From Bacteroidales bacterium (GTDB lineage Bacteria; Bacteroidota; Bacteroidia; Bacteroidales; NBLH01): a DNA stretch of 5,747 nt. The stretch is taken from positions 1 through 5,747 of the forward strand of contig JALWNR010000212.1 of assembly GCA_027083715.1 (NCBI GenBank), in the 5' to 3' direction. Positions 1 to 5,747 of this stretch are shown one piece after another. The position numbers and the translations under genes were made by a program. Within the stretch, counting starts at the first letter, position 1, and every line of letters begins with the position of its first letter. Below the pieces are notes generated by a model. It saw nothing but the letters and a program-made list of their open reading frames with translations, made no database searches and was not told the DNA's origin.

Positions 1-282
1 ATTTAGGAATTGAAACAGATAATCGGCAAGACTACCTTTCACGAAAAGATGCTCTTTTAATCGTACCATTTAGGAATTGAAACTCTTTTTTGAAAACTTT
101 CGGAAAATAATCTTCGTGTCTTTTAATCGTACCATTTAGGAATTGAAACATATTAAGCAAGCGGAAAAATATACAACAAACATTACTTTTAATCGTACCA
201 TTTAGGAATTGAAACTGTCGCTGTTTAGGCGAGTCCGGTCCCGAGCGATTAACTTTTAATCGTACCATTTAGGAATTGAAAC
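1..282 (+). CRISPR. CRISPR array, terminal part, with four complete 30-bp repeats
   Basis: Four identical 30-bp repeats lie at 54-83, 120-149, 186-215 and 253-282, and the last 16 bases of a fifth lie at 1-16, cut by the window edge. Each repeat begins CTTTTAATCGTACC and ends GGAATTGAAAC. The spacers are unrelated: 17-53 (37 nt), 84-119 (36), 150-185 (36) and 216-252 (37). Repeats ending in ATTGAAAC are typical of Cas6-processed type I-B or type III arrays, where those eight bases become the crRNA 5' tag; this makes plus-strand transcription likely and puts the leader beyond the left edge. The repeat ends (TTTTAAT and ATTGAAA) can pair through 7 bp with one wobble. No cas gene is in the window, so the subtype is an inference. 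A further spacer-length segment and a partial repeat follow at 283-327. Confidence 0.97.
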
Positions 283-327
283 CCTATATATTCTACATAA
301 TCATTCTTCTCTAATTCTCTTTTAATC
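283..327 (+). repeat. Probable last spacer plus truncated CRISPR repeat
   Basis: After the last complete repeat comes a 36-nt stretch (283-318), exactly a normal spacer length for this array. The next nine bases, CTTTTAATC at 319-327, match the first nine bases of the repeat. Similarity then ends abruptly at the left inverted repeat of the insertion sequence, whose own first base C may supply the ninth match. The missing 21 bases of the repeat are not found beyond the other end of the element. The exact offset makes chance unlikely. The segment is therefore best read as a genuine spacer and an interrupted repeat; an ordinary AT-rich trailer is the alternative. Confidence 0.7.
321..326. repeat. 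Candidate target-site duplication, left copy (TTTAAT)
   Basis: The six bases outside the left inverted repeat are TTTAAT; the six outside the right one are TTTAAG, agreeing at five of six. IS1634-group elements commonly duplicate 5-6 bp, so the length fits. The match is short, AT-rich and imperfect and could be coincidental. It could also reflect two different insertions sharing a preferred TTTAA target. Confidence 0.35.
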
Positions 328-353
328 TCTAACTTTTCCAAAAATACGTAATA
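327..353 (+). repeat. Left terminal inverted repeat of the IS
   Basis: Starts CTCTAACTTTTC, perfectly complementary to the outer 12 bases of the right end. After a divergent stretch of about six bases it resumes with TACGTAATA, again shared with the right end. Confidence 0.88.
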
Positions 354-377
354 TTTTTTATTAAAAACTTTGCATTT

Positions 378-410
378 ATTGGTTTATGTCAATTTTTTTG
401 TGTTATTTTG
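378..410 (+). promoter_or_regulatory. Possible Bacteroidota-type promoter of the transposase gene
   Basis: TTATTTTG at 403-410 matches five of the six fixed bases of the Bacteroidota -7 element TAnnTTTG. ATTG at 378-381, 21 bases upstream of it, matches three of four bases of the -33 TTTG element. Transcription would begin inside or next to the palindrome at 412-431. The region is T-rich, so weak matches are expected by chance. Confidence 0.25.
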
Positions 411-411
411 C

Positions 412-431
412 TATTACGTATCTACGTAATA
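412..431. promoter_or_regulatory. Palindrome carrying IS-end motifs, candidate transposase operator
   Basis: Two 9-base arms, TATTACGTA at 412-420 and TACGTAATA at 423-431, are perfectly complementary around a 2-base centre (TC). The same 9-mer forms the inner part of both terminal inverted repeats (345-353 on the plus strand, 1902-1910 on the minus strand). The palindrome lies 34 bases before the transposase ATG, where a bound protein would block transcription. One reading is that the transposase recognises this motif at the ends and also represses itself here. This is inferred from sequence alone. Confidence 0.55.
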
Positions 432-465
432 TTTAAAATTGATTACTAACCATAAAATCACTACT

Positions 466-1911
466 ATGGCAACACATCCGGAATGGGCAACCAAACACAA
501 AAAGAAAGGGACTGAGCTCAGGTTGATTGGTGGAAGGTATTACTTGTATGAAGTGACCAGCAAGTGGGATCCAGAAAAGAAACGCCCTAAAAAGATAACT
601 GGAAAGTTACTGGGCAGGATAACTAAAGAAGATGGTTTCGTTGAATCAGAAAAGGCCAAATTGCGCAGGCAATCCCTTTCCTTGTCCAAATTAACAGTTA
701 AAGAATATGGGATTACGTCTTTTATTTTCGGTCACTTGGGCGAATATGAAACTTTGCTGAAAAAGCATTTCCCAGATCACTACAAGCAAATACTTGTATT
801 GGCTTATGGGCGTCTGGCACATCACAGCCCAATGAAAAACATAGAGTTCCACTACCACCACAGCTTTATGTCTGAAATATACAAAGGGCTCAATTTGTCA
901 TCAAAACACCTTTCTCCCTTTTTACGGGAATTTGGAGCCAGACGAGAACAGATAGTTGCATTTTTCAAAGAGTTCAAATCAGACAAGGACAACCTCTTGT
1001 TTGACGGTACAGATTTGTTGAGCAAGTCGAAGCTAATGGGAATCACACAATACTCCAAAAGCAAAAAAGGAACTTATGATTCGCTTACCAATTTAATGTT
1101 TGCCTTTTCTGTAGATTTGCAATTACCTGTATATTACAGGCTGCTCCCGGGAAACATAAAAGACATCAAAGCATTTAAACTATGTCTTGAAGAGCTTAAC
1201 GTTAAAGATGCTGCAGTTATTGCAGATAAAGGTTTTTATTCCCAGAAGAATGTAGAACGTTTGCTGGACGGAAAGCTAAAGTTTATCATTCCATTAAAAA
1301 GGAACAGTTCATTGATAAACTATCAAAAGATAGAAAGCTCTGACAAAAAATCATTTGATGGCTTTTTTAATTTTCAGGGAAGGATTATTTGGTACTATTC
1401 CTATGCTGTGGATAACTTAAAAATGAATGTTTATCTGGACGAACGGCTAAAGACAGAAGAAAGCAATGACTATTTGAACAGGGTAAAAAGTTTGCCAGAC
1501 AGATACAACATGGAAGATTTTTATGTGAAACAATACCATTTTGGCACCATTGCTATGCTGCACAATACCGATAAAGACCCCGAAAAGGTATATGTAAACT
1601 ACAAAAGCCGTATGCAGATAGAAAACATGATAGATGTTTTCAAGAATATCCTGGAAGCAGATAGTAGCTACATGCAAAATGAACAAGCCTTGGAAACATG
1701 GATGTTCATTAATCATATTGCCCTGCACTGGTATTACAGAATTTACCAACTCCTTGTCAAGTTCGAGCTGACCAAAAAATTCTCGCCAATGGATTTTATC
1801 ATATTCCTAAAAGAAGTAAGGAAGGTAAAAGCCAACGGTGTCTGGAATACAGCTGAGATTACTAACAAAACTCAAAAGCTACTTGATATGCTAAATATAC
1901 CTATTACGTAA
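466..1911 (+). CDS. IS1634-like DDE transposase (IS4 superfamily)
   Basis: This 481-residue protein cuts and rejoins the ends of its insertion sequence. It has an RNase H-like catalytic fold with three acidic residues: D180 in FDGTD, D254 in IADKGFY, and E386 in the signature Y379-x2-R382-x3-E386-x6-K393 (YKSRMQIENMIDVFK), an exact fit to the IS4-superfamily Y2R3E6K motif. The lysine- and arginine-rich N-terminus (about residues 1-60) probably helps bind the transposon ends. The chosen start is the ATG at 466, giving MATHPEW; an in-phase TTG at 439 would add nine residues but is less likely. No Shine-Dalgarno is visible. The length is normal for the group and no internal stop or frameshift is seen. 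The last codons lie in the right inverted repeat. Transcription of the adjoining CRISPR array, if rightward, would run into this gene in the sense direction. Confidence 0.95.
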   Translation: MATHPEWATKHKKKGTELRLIGGRYYLYEVTSKWDPEKKRPKKITGKLLGRITKEDGFVESEKAKLRRQSLSLSKLTVKEYGITSFIFGHLGEYETLLKKHFPDHYKQILVLAYGRLAHHSPMKNIEFHYHHSFMSEIYKGLNLSSKHLSPFLREFGARREQIVAFFKEFKSDKDNLLFDGTDLLSKSKLMGITQYSKSKKGTYDSLTNLMFAFSVDLQLPVYYRLLPGNIKDIKAFKLCLEELNVKDAAVIADKGFYSQKNVERLLDGKLKFIIPLKRNSSLINYQKIESSDKKSFDGFFNFQGRIIWYYSYAVDNLKMNVYLDERLKTEESNDYLNRVKSLPDRYNMEDFYVKQYHFGTIAMLHNTDKDPEKVYVNYKSRMQIENMIDVFKNILEADSSYMQNEQALETWMFINHIALHWYYRIYQLLVKFELTKKFSPMDFIIFLKEVRKVKANGVWNTAEITNKTQKLLDMLNIPIT

Positions 1912-1928
1912 AAAGAGAAAAGTTAGAG
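1902..1928 (-). repeat. Right terminal inverted repeat of the IS
   Basis: Read on the minus strand it starts CTCTAACTTTTC and ends TACGTAATA, matching the left end at 21 of 27 positions. The TAA stop of the transposase (1909-1911) lies within it, so the last few codons and the transposon end share the same bases. Confidence 0.88.
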
Positions 1929-1934
1929 TTTAAG
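1929..1934. repeat. Candidate target-site duplication, right copy (TTTAAG)
   Basis: Immediately outside the right inverted repeat and one base different from the left flank. What follows (ACTTTTGG) does not continue the CRISPR repeat, so a simple insertion into a complete repeat is not supported. Confidence 0.35.
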
Positions 1935-2039
1935 ACTTTTGGTGATACCCAAGTAGTGTTTATGTGCGAAGTCAGGTGCCAATCCGGTAATTAATAAATA
2001 CACTTTAAGGCAAAAGCCTATTTCTTTTGTATAATCATT

Positions 2040-2519
2040 TTAAAAAAGCCCTTTTTCTTCTTTTAACGATTGTAAATATCCCTTATCTTCAGGTAAGTTG
2101 CTTTTCATAGATGCAGCAACGGCTAATTGGTCACATCGCTCATTTTCAGGAATATTTGCATGACCTTTAACCCAAACAAATTTTACTTTATGCTTTGGAT
2201 AAATTTTTAAAAACCTGCGCCATAAATCTGCATTTTTTTTATCTTTAAAACTCTTTTTTACCCAATTAAATACCCAACCTTTTTCAACAGCATCAACCAC
2301 ATATTTAGAATCGGAATATATGGTAACATTACTCCCTTTCTGCTTTAAAGCTTCCAAAGCAACAATAACAGCCAACAATTCCATACGGTTATTGGTAGTA
2401 AGCTTAAATCCACCCGAAAGCTCTTTACGGTGTTTGCCCGACATTAAAACCACTCCGTAACCACCCGGCCCGGGATTCCCCCTTGCTGCCCCATCAGTAT
2501 ATATAGTTATATTAGGCAT
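2040..2519 (-). CDS. rnhA: Ribonuclease HI
   Basis: A cytoplasmic endonuclease of 159 residues that cleaves the RNA strand of RNA/DNA hybrids, removing primers and R-loops. All catalytic residues of the family are visible: D9 in YTDGAARGNPGPGG, E47 in NNRMELLAV, D70 in YSDSKYVVDAV, and D130 in ENERCDQLA, with the flexible-loop histidine H120 in WVKGHAN. The length is close to the 155 residues of the E. coli enzyme, and the basic, tryptophan-rich segment (about residues 80-102) matches the substrate-binding handle region. The ATG at 2519 lies 3 bp after the stop of the marC-like gene, so the two are probably co-transcribed and perhaps translationally coupled. No Shine-Dalgarno is seen. It is the last gene of the minus-strand run and faces the IS; no strong terminator hairpin is evident after it. 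Confidence 0.97.
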   Translation of the reverse strand: MPNITIYTDGAARGNPGPGGYGVVLMSGKHRKELSGGFKLTTNNRMELLAVIVALEALKQKGSNVTIYSDSKYVVDAVEKGWVFNWVKKSFKDKKNADLWRRFLKIYPKHKVKFVWVKGHANIPENERCDQLAVAASMKSNLPEDKGYLQSLKEEKGLF

Positions 2520-2522
2520 AAA

Positions 2523-3125
2523 TTATAAGTTTAAATTAGGAAACAAATCTTTAATAGCATCGGACAGATTAGACATAAACAGCTTAATAGAGATTGCCAG
2601 TAAAATAATTCCAAACATTTTACGCAAAATCATTATCCCGCCTTGTCCTAAAAACCGTTCAAATACATGGGTAAGTTTTAATACAATGTAAACAACAACT
2701 AAATTTAAAATCATGGCTATTAAAATATCGATTACTGCATATTCTGCTCTTAATGAGAGCAATGTAGTCATAGAACCCGCTCCTGCAATCAATGGAAAAG
2801 CCAATGGAACAATTGCCGAATTAGCCCCTTCTTCTTCTTTAAACAAACTAATCCCCAGTATCATTTCCAAAGCAAGAAAAAACAAAATTAGAGCACCGGC
2901 AATGGCAAATGATGAAATATCCACACCAAACATTCCCAACAATTTCTCTCAAAGAAAAAGGAATAGTATCATGATAGTGAAGGCTGTAATTGTTGCCTTT
3001 TCTGCTTGAATAAAACCTTCTTTCTTTTTTAAATCTAAAATAATAGGTATTGAACCGGTAATATCAATCACGGCAAATAACACCATAAAAGATGATAAAA
3101 CATCTATCCAATGAATTTCCAACAT
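2523..3125 (-). pseudogene. MarC-family membrane protein, interrupted by an in-frame TGA
   Basis: Read from the ATG at 3125 the frame encodes a 200-position MarC/UPF0056-type integral membrane protein, the usual family length, but codon 59 (2951-2949) is TGA. Frame and similarity continue unbroken on both sides: FMVLFAVIDITGSIPII near the start, then PLAFPLIAGAG at 107-117, MTTLLSLRAEY at 119-129 and RKMFGIILLAISIKLF at 168-183. About six hydrophobic segments are visible (roughly 9-30, 46-68, 72-93, 105-126, 131-151, 169-186). Relatives usually have Gly at the stop position (GEK or GEE), so one base change GGA to TGA explains it. Translation could restart at TTG 2942 or ATG 2933, but the product would lack the first transmembrane segment and most of the second. 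The family's function is not firmly known; the old multiple-antibiotic-resistance link is unsupported. A sequencing error is an equally good explanation. Confidence 0.88.
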
Positions 3126-3149
3126 AGCACAATAATATTTTTCTATACA

Positions 3150-4421
3150 CTATTTGGTATAAAAATCCAACATCTCATTTACTGTCTTTAAACATACCGG
3201 ACAAAAATCATCCGTTTGATTGGAGCGCATTTTGCAATCATATACGGGGCGATAAATCTTTTTATGCACATATCCCGCTCCTTCAAAAGCACCTACTCTA
3301 TTTCTATATTCTTCCGTATCAGGTGTAGGAATTGGCATACCTTTTTCTACCATATTTTTCCATTTGCTTTCAAAATTTACTAAATTGGTAATGTTTACTT
3401 GCCAGGGTTCCACACTCATATCGTACAATTCATCCGCATTTGTATAACCATACTGATATTCATCTGCCAAAGCAGCAAAAGCATGACCAAACTCGTGTGT
3501 AAAAACCTGCTCGGCATACTCATTGTCAGCCATACAGAGGTTGTAGTAATTATAAATACCTCCACCACCATATTTTGAGGTGTTTACCAAAATATAAATC
3601 TGGTCGTAAGGGGCATAAGCAGCAAGGTTTCTTATTGTATTTACATCACGCGTTGTCAAGTATCGCTCACTGTCAAAAGTATAAAAATGTGTATTCAGAA
3701 TTGTATTTTTCCAGATTCCCTCACCCGGAATATCAGTACCACTTTCCTGCGATGGTACATTGACAATCCAAAAATTAACTTTATCCCTATTTTGCTTGAA
3801 TGGTTTTACTTTAAAAAAGTATCCGATAAATCGTTTAACATCTTTTCGGAATTTAGGTAGTTCTGCCTCTGTATATCCTTCGGGCAAAACTACGATATCC
3901 AATGCCTTTTCGGGATTTTGTTTTCCGTGGAGTTTCTCTACCGGATATTTATCATATTTATCCTTAACAATAAAATAGCTCTGTGGGTCTATTTCATACT
4001 CAAAAACCGTATGGAAAACATTTTTTTTGTCTCTGTTTTGCAGCCTCAGTATTGCTTTATGTTTTGGAAAAGGCATCACTACTGCTTCATAATAGCTGCG
4101 TGATGTACGTTTGGCTTCTTTAGTATCAATCCATTCACGAAAAAGTGTTGAATATCCGCGCGAATAAATCAATTTGGTTCCTGTTGAATCATAAAGCATC
4201 AGTCGATAATCGCCAAAATTAAATTTATCAACCAAATTTACTTTTGAACCACCCCAAAAAGGCTCTTCCTTAATTTGCTCAAAAAACACATACGAAGTAT
4301 CAGAATTTCCGGCTCGTGTATAGTCAAAACGCAATGTTTTCGGCAAAAAATAATCGTCAAAATTAATTTGTGCAAAAAGAGTGTTGGGAATAATTAGCAA
4401 TAAAAAAATAAGCTTTTTCAT
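3150..4421 (-). CDS. Secreted M64-family zinc metallopeptidase (IgA-peptidase-like)
   Basis: A 423-residue exported protein. Residues 1-18 form a typical signal peptide (MKKLIFLLLIIPNTLFA, likely cut before Q19). An M64 N-terminal beta-rich domain follows (about 20-140), then the peptidase domain (about 170-420). The zinc-binding motif is HEFGH at 309-313 with E310 as catalytic base; the following ALADEY (317-322) is characteristic of M64, and D320 may be the third ligand. The C-terminal segment YDCKMRS...DDFCPVC carries three cysteines, also typical of the family. The founding member cleaves IgA, but most Bacteroidota homologues have no known substrate and this one need not act on antibodies. 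No C-terminal type IX sorting domain is seen, so periplasmic or outer-surface location is open. It starts 44 bp after serS and ends 24 bp before the marC-like gene; the stop is TAG. Confidence 0.92.
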   Translation of the reverse strand: MKKLIFLLLIIPNTLFAQINFDDYFLPKTLRFDYTRAGNSDTSYVFFEQIKEEPFWGGSKVNLVDKFNFGDYRLMLYDSTGTKLIYSRGYSTLFREWIDTKEAKRTSRSYYEAVVMPFPKHKAILRLQNRDKKNVFHTVFEYEIDPQSYFIVKDKYDKYPVEKLHGKQNPEKALDIVVLPEGYTEAELPKFRKDVKRFIGYFFKVKPFKQNRDKVNFWIVNVPSQESGTDIPGEGIWKNTILNTHFYTFDSERYLTTRDVNTIRNLAAYAPYDQIYILVNTSKYGGGGIYNYYNLCMADNEYAEQVFTHEFGHAFAALADEYQYGYTNADELYDMSVEPWQVNITNLVNFESKWKNMVEKGMPIPTPDTEEYRNRVGAFEGAGYVHKKIYRPVYDCKMRSNQTDDFCPVCLKTVNEMLDFYTK

Positions 4422-4465
4422 AATTTGAAGGTTTAATATGCTAAAAATTATCTTCTCTTAGTTTG

Positions 4466-5737
4466 TTAATTTATTACTGTAAAACCGGTATATTTGTGTA
4501 ACACTTCCGGAATTTTTATTCCGTTTTCAGTTTGATTATTTTCGAGCAAGGCAGCTACAATTCGCGGTAAAGCCAAAGCACTTCCGTTTAAAGTATGTGC
4601 CGGTTTTGTTTTCTTTTCGCCTTTTTCTTTAAAGCGTAGCTTTAAACGGTTTGCCTGATAATCGACAAAATTTGAAACAGAACTTACTTCTAACCATTTT
4701 TCTTGTGCTGCAGAATATACTTCAAAATCATATGTCAAAGCCGAAGTAAAACTTAAATCACCACCACACAAACGCAATATCCGATAAGGCAATCCCAAAC
4801 TTTGTACTAATGACTCTACATAAGCCACCATTTCGTCCAGTGCTTTGTATGAATCTTCAGGATGACGTACTTGCACAATTTCCACTTTGTCAAATTGGTG
4901 CAAACGGTTTAATCCACGCACATCTTTTCCGTAAGAGCCGGCTTCGCGACGAAAACAAGGTGTATAAGCCACCTGTTTTACCGGAAAATCATCGGCATTT
5001 AAAATTACATCCCTGAAAATATTGGTAACCGGCACTTCAGCTGTTGGGATTAAATACAAATTATCTACACCTACATGATACATTTGCCCTTCTTTATCGG
5101 GCAATTGTCCGGTTCCAAAACCTGATGCCTCGTTCACTACCAAAGGCGGAATAACTTCATTATAACCATTTTCAGTAGCTCTATCTAAAAAATAACTGAT
5201 TAAAGCACGTTGCAAACGCGCTCCTTTGCCTTTATACACCGGAAATCCTGCACCGGTAATTTTATTTCCCAGTTCAAAATCAATCAAGTCATATTTTTTA
5301 GCCAAATCCCAGTGAGGCAGTTTTTGCGATAAGTTTGGAATTGCTCCGCCTTCTTTCACTTTTTCGTTATCTTCATCACTTTTCCCTGACGGAACAGATT
5401 GGTGAGGTAAGTTAGGCAACTGTACCACTAATTCCTGCATCTCTGTTTCAAGTTTTGCCAGTTGCTCGCCCAATTCTTTTGATTTTGTTTTTAATGTTCC
5501 TGTTTTTTCTTTGGCTTTATTGGCTTCTTCAACTTTTCCTTCTTTAAAAAGTATTCCTATTTGTTTGGATATGCTGTTTAATTCTGCCAAACAGTTATCC
5601 AATTCGCTTTTTATCTCACGGCGCGAATTATCAATATCCAAAATTTTGGCAACAATATTTTTCGCATCAAAGTTTTTAATTTTTAAACGTTCAATTACCA
5701 GTTCGCTTTGTTCGCGTAAAAGTTTTAATGTGAGCAT
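4466..5737 (-). CDS. serS: Seryl-tRNA synthetase
   Basis: A class II aminoacyl-tRNA synthetase of 423 residues, the usual length, that charges tRNA-Ser (and tRNA-Sec where present) with serine in the cytoplasm. The N-terminal part (about 1-110) is a lysine- and glutamate-rich antiparallel coiled coil that grips the long variable arm of tRNA-Ser. The catalytic core follows: motif 1 region at about 172-198 (GARLQRAL to EVIPP), the serine-pocket TAE at 232-234, motif 2 at about 260-285 (PCFRREAGSYGKDVRG, ATP-binding R263), and motif 3 (ALALPRIVAALLE) with R392. The C-terminus ends in the family-typical IPEVLHKYTGF. The ATG at 5737 gives the standard MLTLKLLREQ start; only 10 bp lie upstream, so its promoter, and probably that of the whole four-gene run, is outside the window. 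It ends in TAA. Confidence 0.98.
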   Translation of the reverse strand: MLTLKLLREQSELVIERLKIKNFDAKNIVAKILDIDNSRREIKSELDNCLAELNSISKQIGILFKEGKVEEANKAKEKTGTLKTKSKELGEQLAKLETEMQELVVQLPNLPHQSVPSGKSDEDNEKVKEGGAIPNLSQKLPHWDLAKKYDLIDFELGNKITGAGFPVYKGKGARLQRALISYFLDRATENGYNEVIPPLVVNEASGFGTGQLPDKEGQMYHVGVDNLYLIPTAEVPVTNIFRDVILNADDFPVKQVAYTPCFRREAGSYGKDVRGLNRLHQFDKVEIVQVRHPEDSYKALDEMVAYVESLVQSLGLPYRILRLCGGDLSFTSALTYDFEVYSAAQEKWLEVSSVSNFVDYQANRLKLRFKEKGEKKTKPAHTLNGSALALPRIVAALLENNQTENGIKIPEVLHKYTGFTVIN

Positions 5738-5747
5738 AACTTATATG

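Larger units (their letters stand above)
327..1928 (+). mobile_element. IS1634-like insertion sequence (IS4 superfamily), apparently intact
   Basis: The element is about 1.6 kb, bounded by imperfect 27-bp terminal inverted repeats (327-353 and 1902-1928, 21 of 27 positions matching) whose outermost 12 bases are perfect and begin with C. It has one gene, a 481-residue DDE transposase that fills most of the element and whose stop codon lies inside the right inverted repeat. Size, single gene, C-starting ends and the Y-(2)-R-(3)-E-(6)-K signature fit the IS1634 group. The left end lies in a CRISPR repeat and the right end faces unrelated sequence. No frameshift or internal stop is seen, so the element could be active. 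The exact ends are inferred from the inverted repeats; no named IS is claimed. Confidence 0.9.

Noticed and set aside
32..268. Minus-strand open frame encoding a repeated QFLNGTIK peptide
   Set aside because: It is the CRISPR array read in reverse. The peptide repeats because the DNA repeats are identical and unit lengths of 66-67 nt only partly preserve phase. No real gene is implied.
17..318. Self-targeting spacers
   Set aside because: I saw no long match between any spacer and the rest of the window by eye. The genome outside the window cannot be judged.
439..465. TTG start adding nine residues to the transposase
   Set aside because: The ATG at 466 begins a family-like N-terminus (MATHPEWATKHKKKG). 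The extra residues look non-conserved, and the TTG is only 8 bases after the palindrome.
852..1749. Minus-strand open frames at 852-1064 and 1447-1749
   Set aside because: Both are antisense to a complete DDE transposase with all catalytic motifs, and neither has family-like features.
2008..2019. AGGC-AAAA-GCCT hairpin as a terminator for rnhA or the IS
   Set aside because: The stem is only 4 bp and no clear U-run follows on the minus strand. Too weak to call.
2713..3009. Plus-strand 98-codon open frame
   Set aside because: It lies wholly antisense to the marC-like gene, whose membrane-protein family similarity is clear, and resembles no known protein.
2523..3125. UGA recoded as glycine (as in Absconditabacteria and Gracilibacteria) or as selenocysteine
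   Set aside because: The other four genes cover about 1,480 codons with many glycines and no in-frame TGA. A recoded genome would use TGA often. The position is a glycine in relatives, not a redox cysteine, and a single nonsense change or sequence error is simpler.

Overview
The window is AT-rich bacterial DNA, most likely from a member of the Bacteroidota (Bacteroidales/Marinilabiliales-like). Three things point there. The chromosomal proteins (seryl-tRNA synthetase, a secreted M64 metallopeptidase, a MarC-type membrane protein, RNase HI) resemble Bacteroidota versions. None of the starts has a recognisable Shine-Dalgarno sequence. The upstream regions are AT-rich. No 16S rRNA or other decisive marker is present, so the assignment is an inference.

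Layout. Positions 1-282 are the end of a CRISPR array: one cut-off repeat at the window edge, four identical 30-bp repeats and four 36-37-nt spacers. A fifth spacer-sized stretch (283-318) leads into only the first nine bases of another repeat (319-327). There the array stops at an IS4-superfamily, IS1634-like insertion sequence (about 327-1928) with 27-bp imperfect terminal inverted repeats and one DDE transposase gene. The rest of the interrupted repeat is not found beyond the element, so the array has lost its far end, or the junction was rearranged or misassembled. A short gene-free stretch (1929-2039) follows.

From 2040 to 5737 four genes lie head to tail on the minus strand with gaps of 44, 24 and 3 bp: serS, a secreted M64-family metallopeptidase, a marC-family gene and rnhA. 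The spacing suggests one transcript starting beyond the right edge. The transposase points rightward, so IS and operon transcription converge near position 2000. The marC-like gene carries an in-frame TGA at codon 59 where relatives usually have glycine. The frame is otherwise intact on both sides, so this is a single-base nonsense change or a sequence error; no other gene in the window shows an in-frame TGA.

The serS operon is housekeeping (tRNA charging, RNA/DNA hybrid removal) mixed with an exported protease and a membrane protein, with no obvious common pathway. The most unusual signals are the IS-truncated CRISPR array, the internal TGA in marC, and a 9-mer (TACGTAATA) shared by both IS ends and a near-perfect palindrome just upstream of the transposase gene. 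No cas genes and no clearly new multi-gene system are visible.
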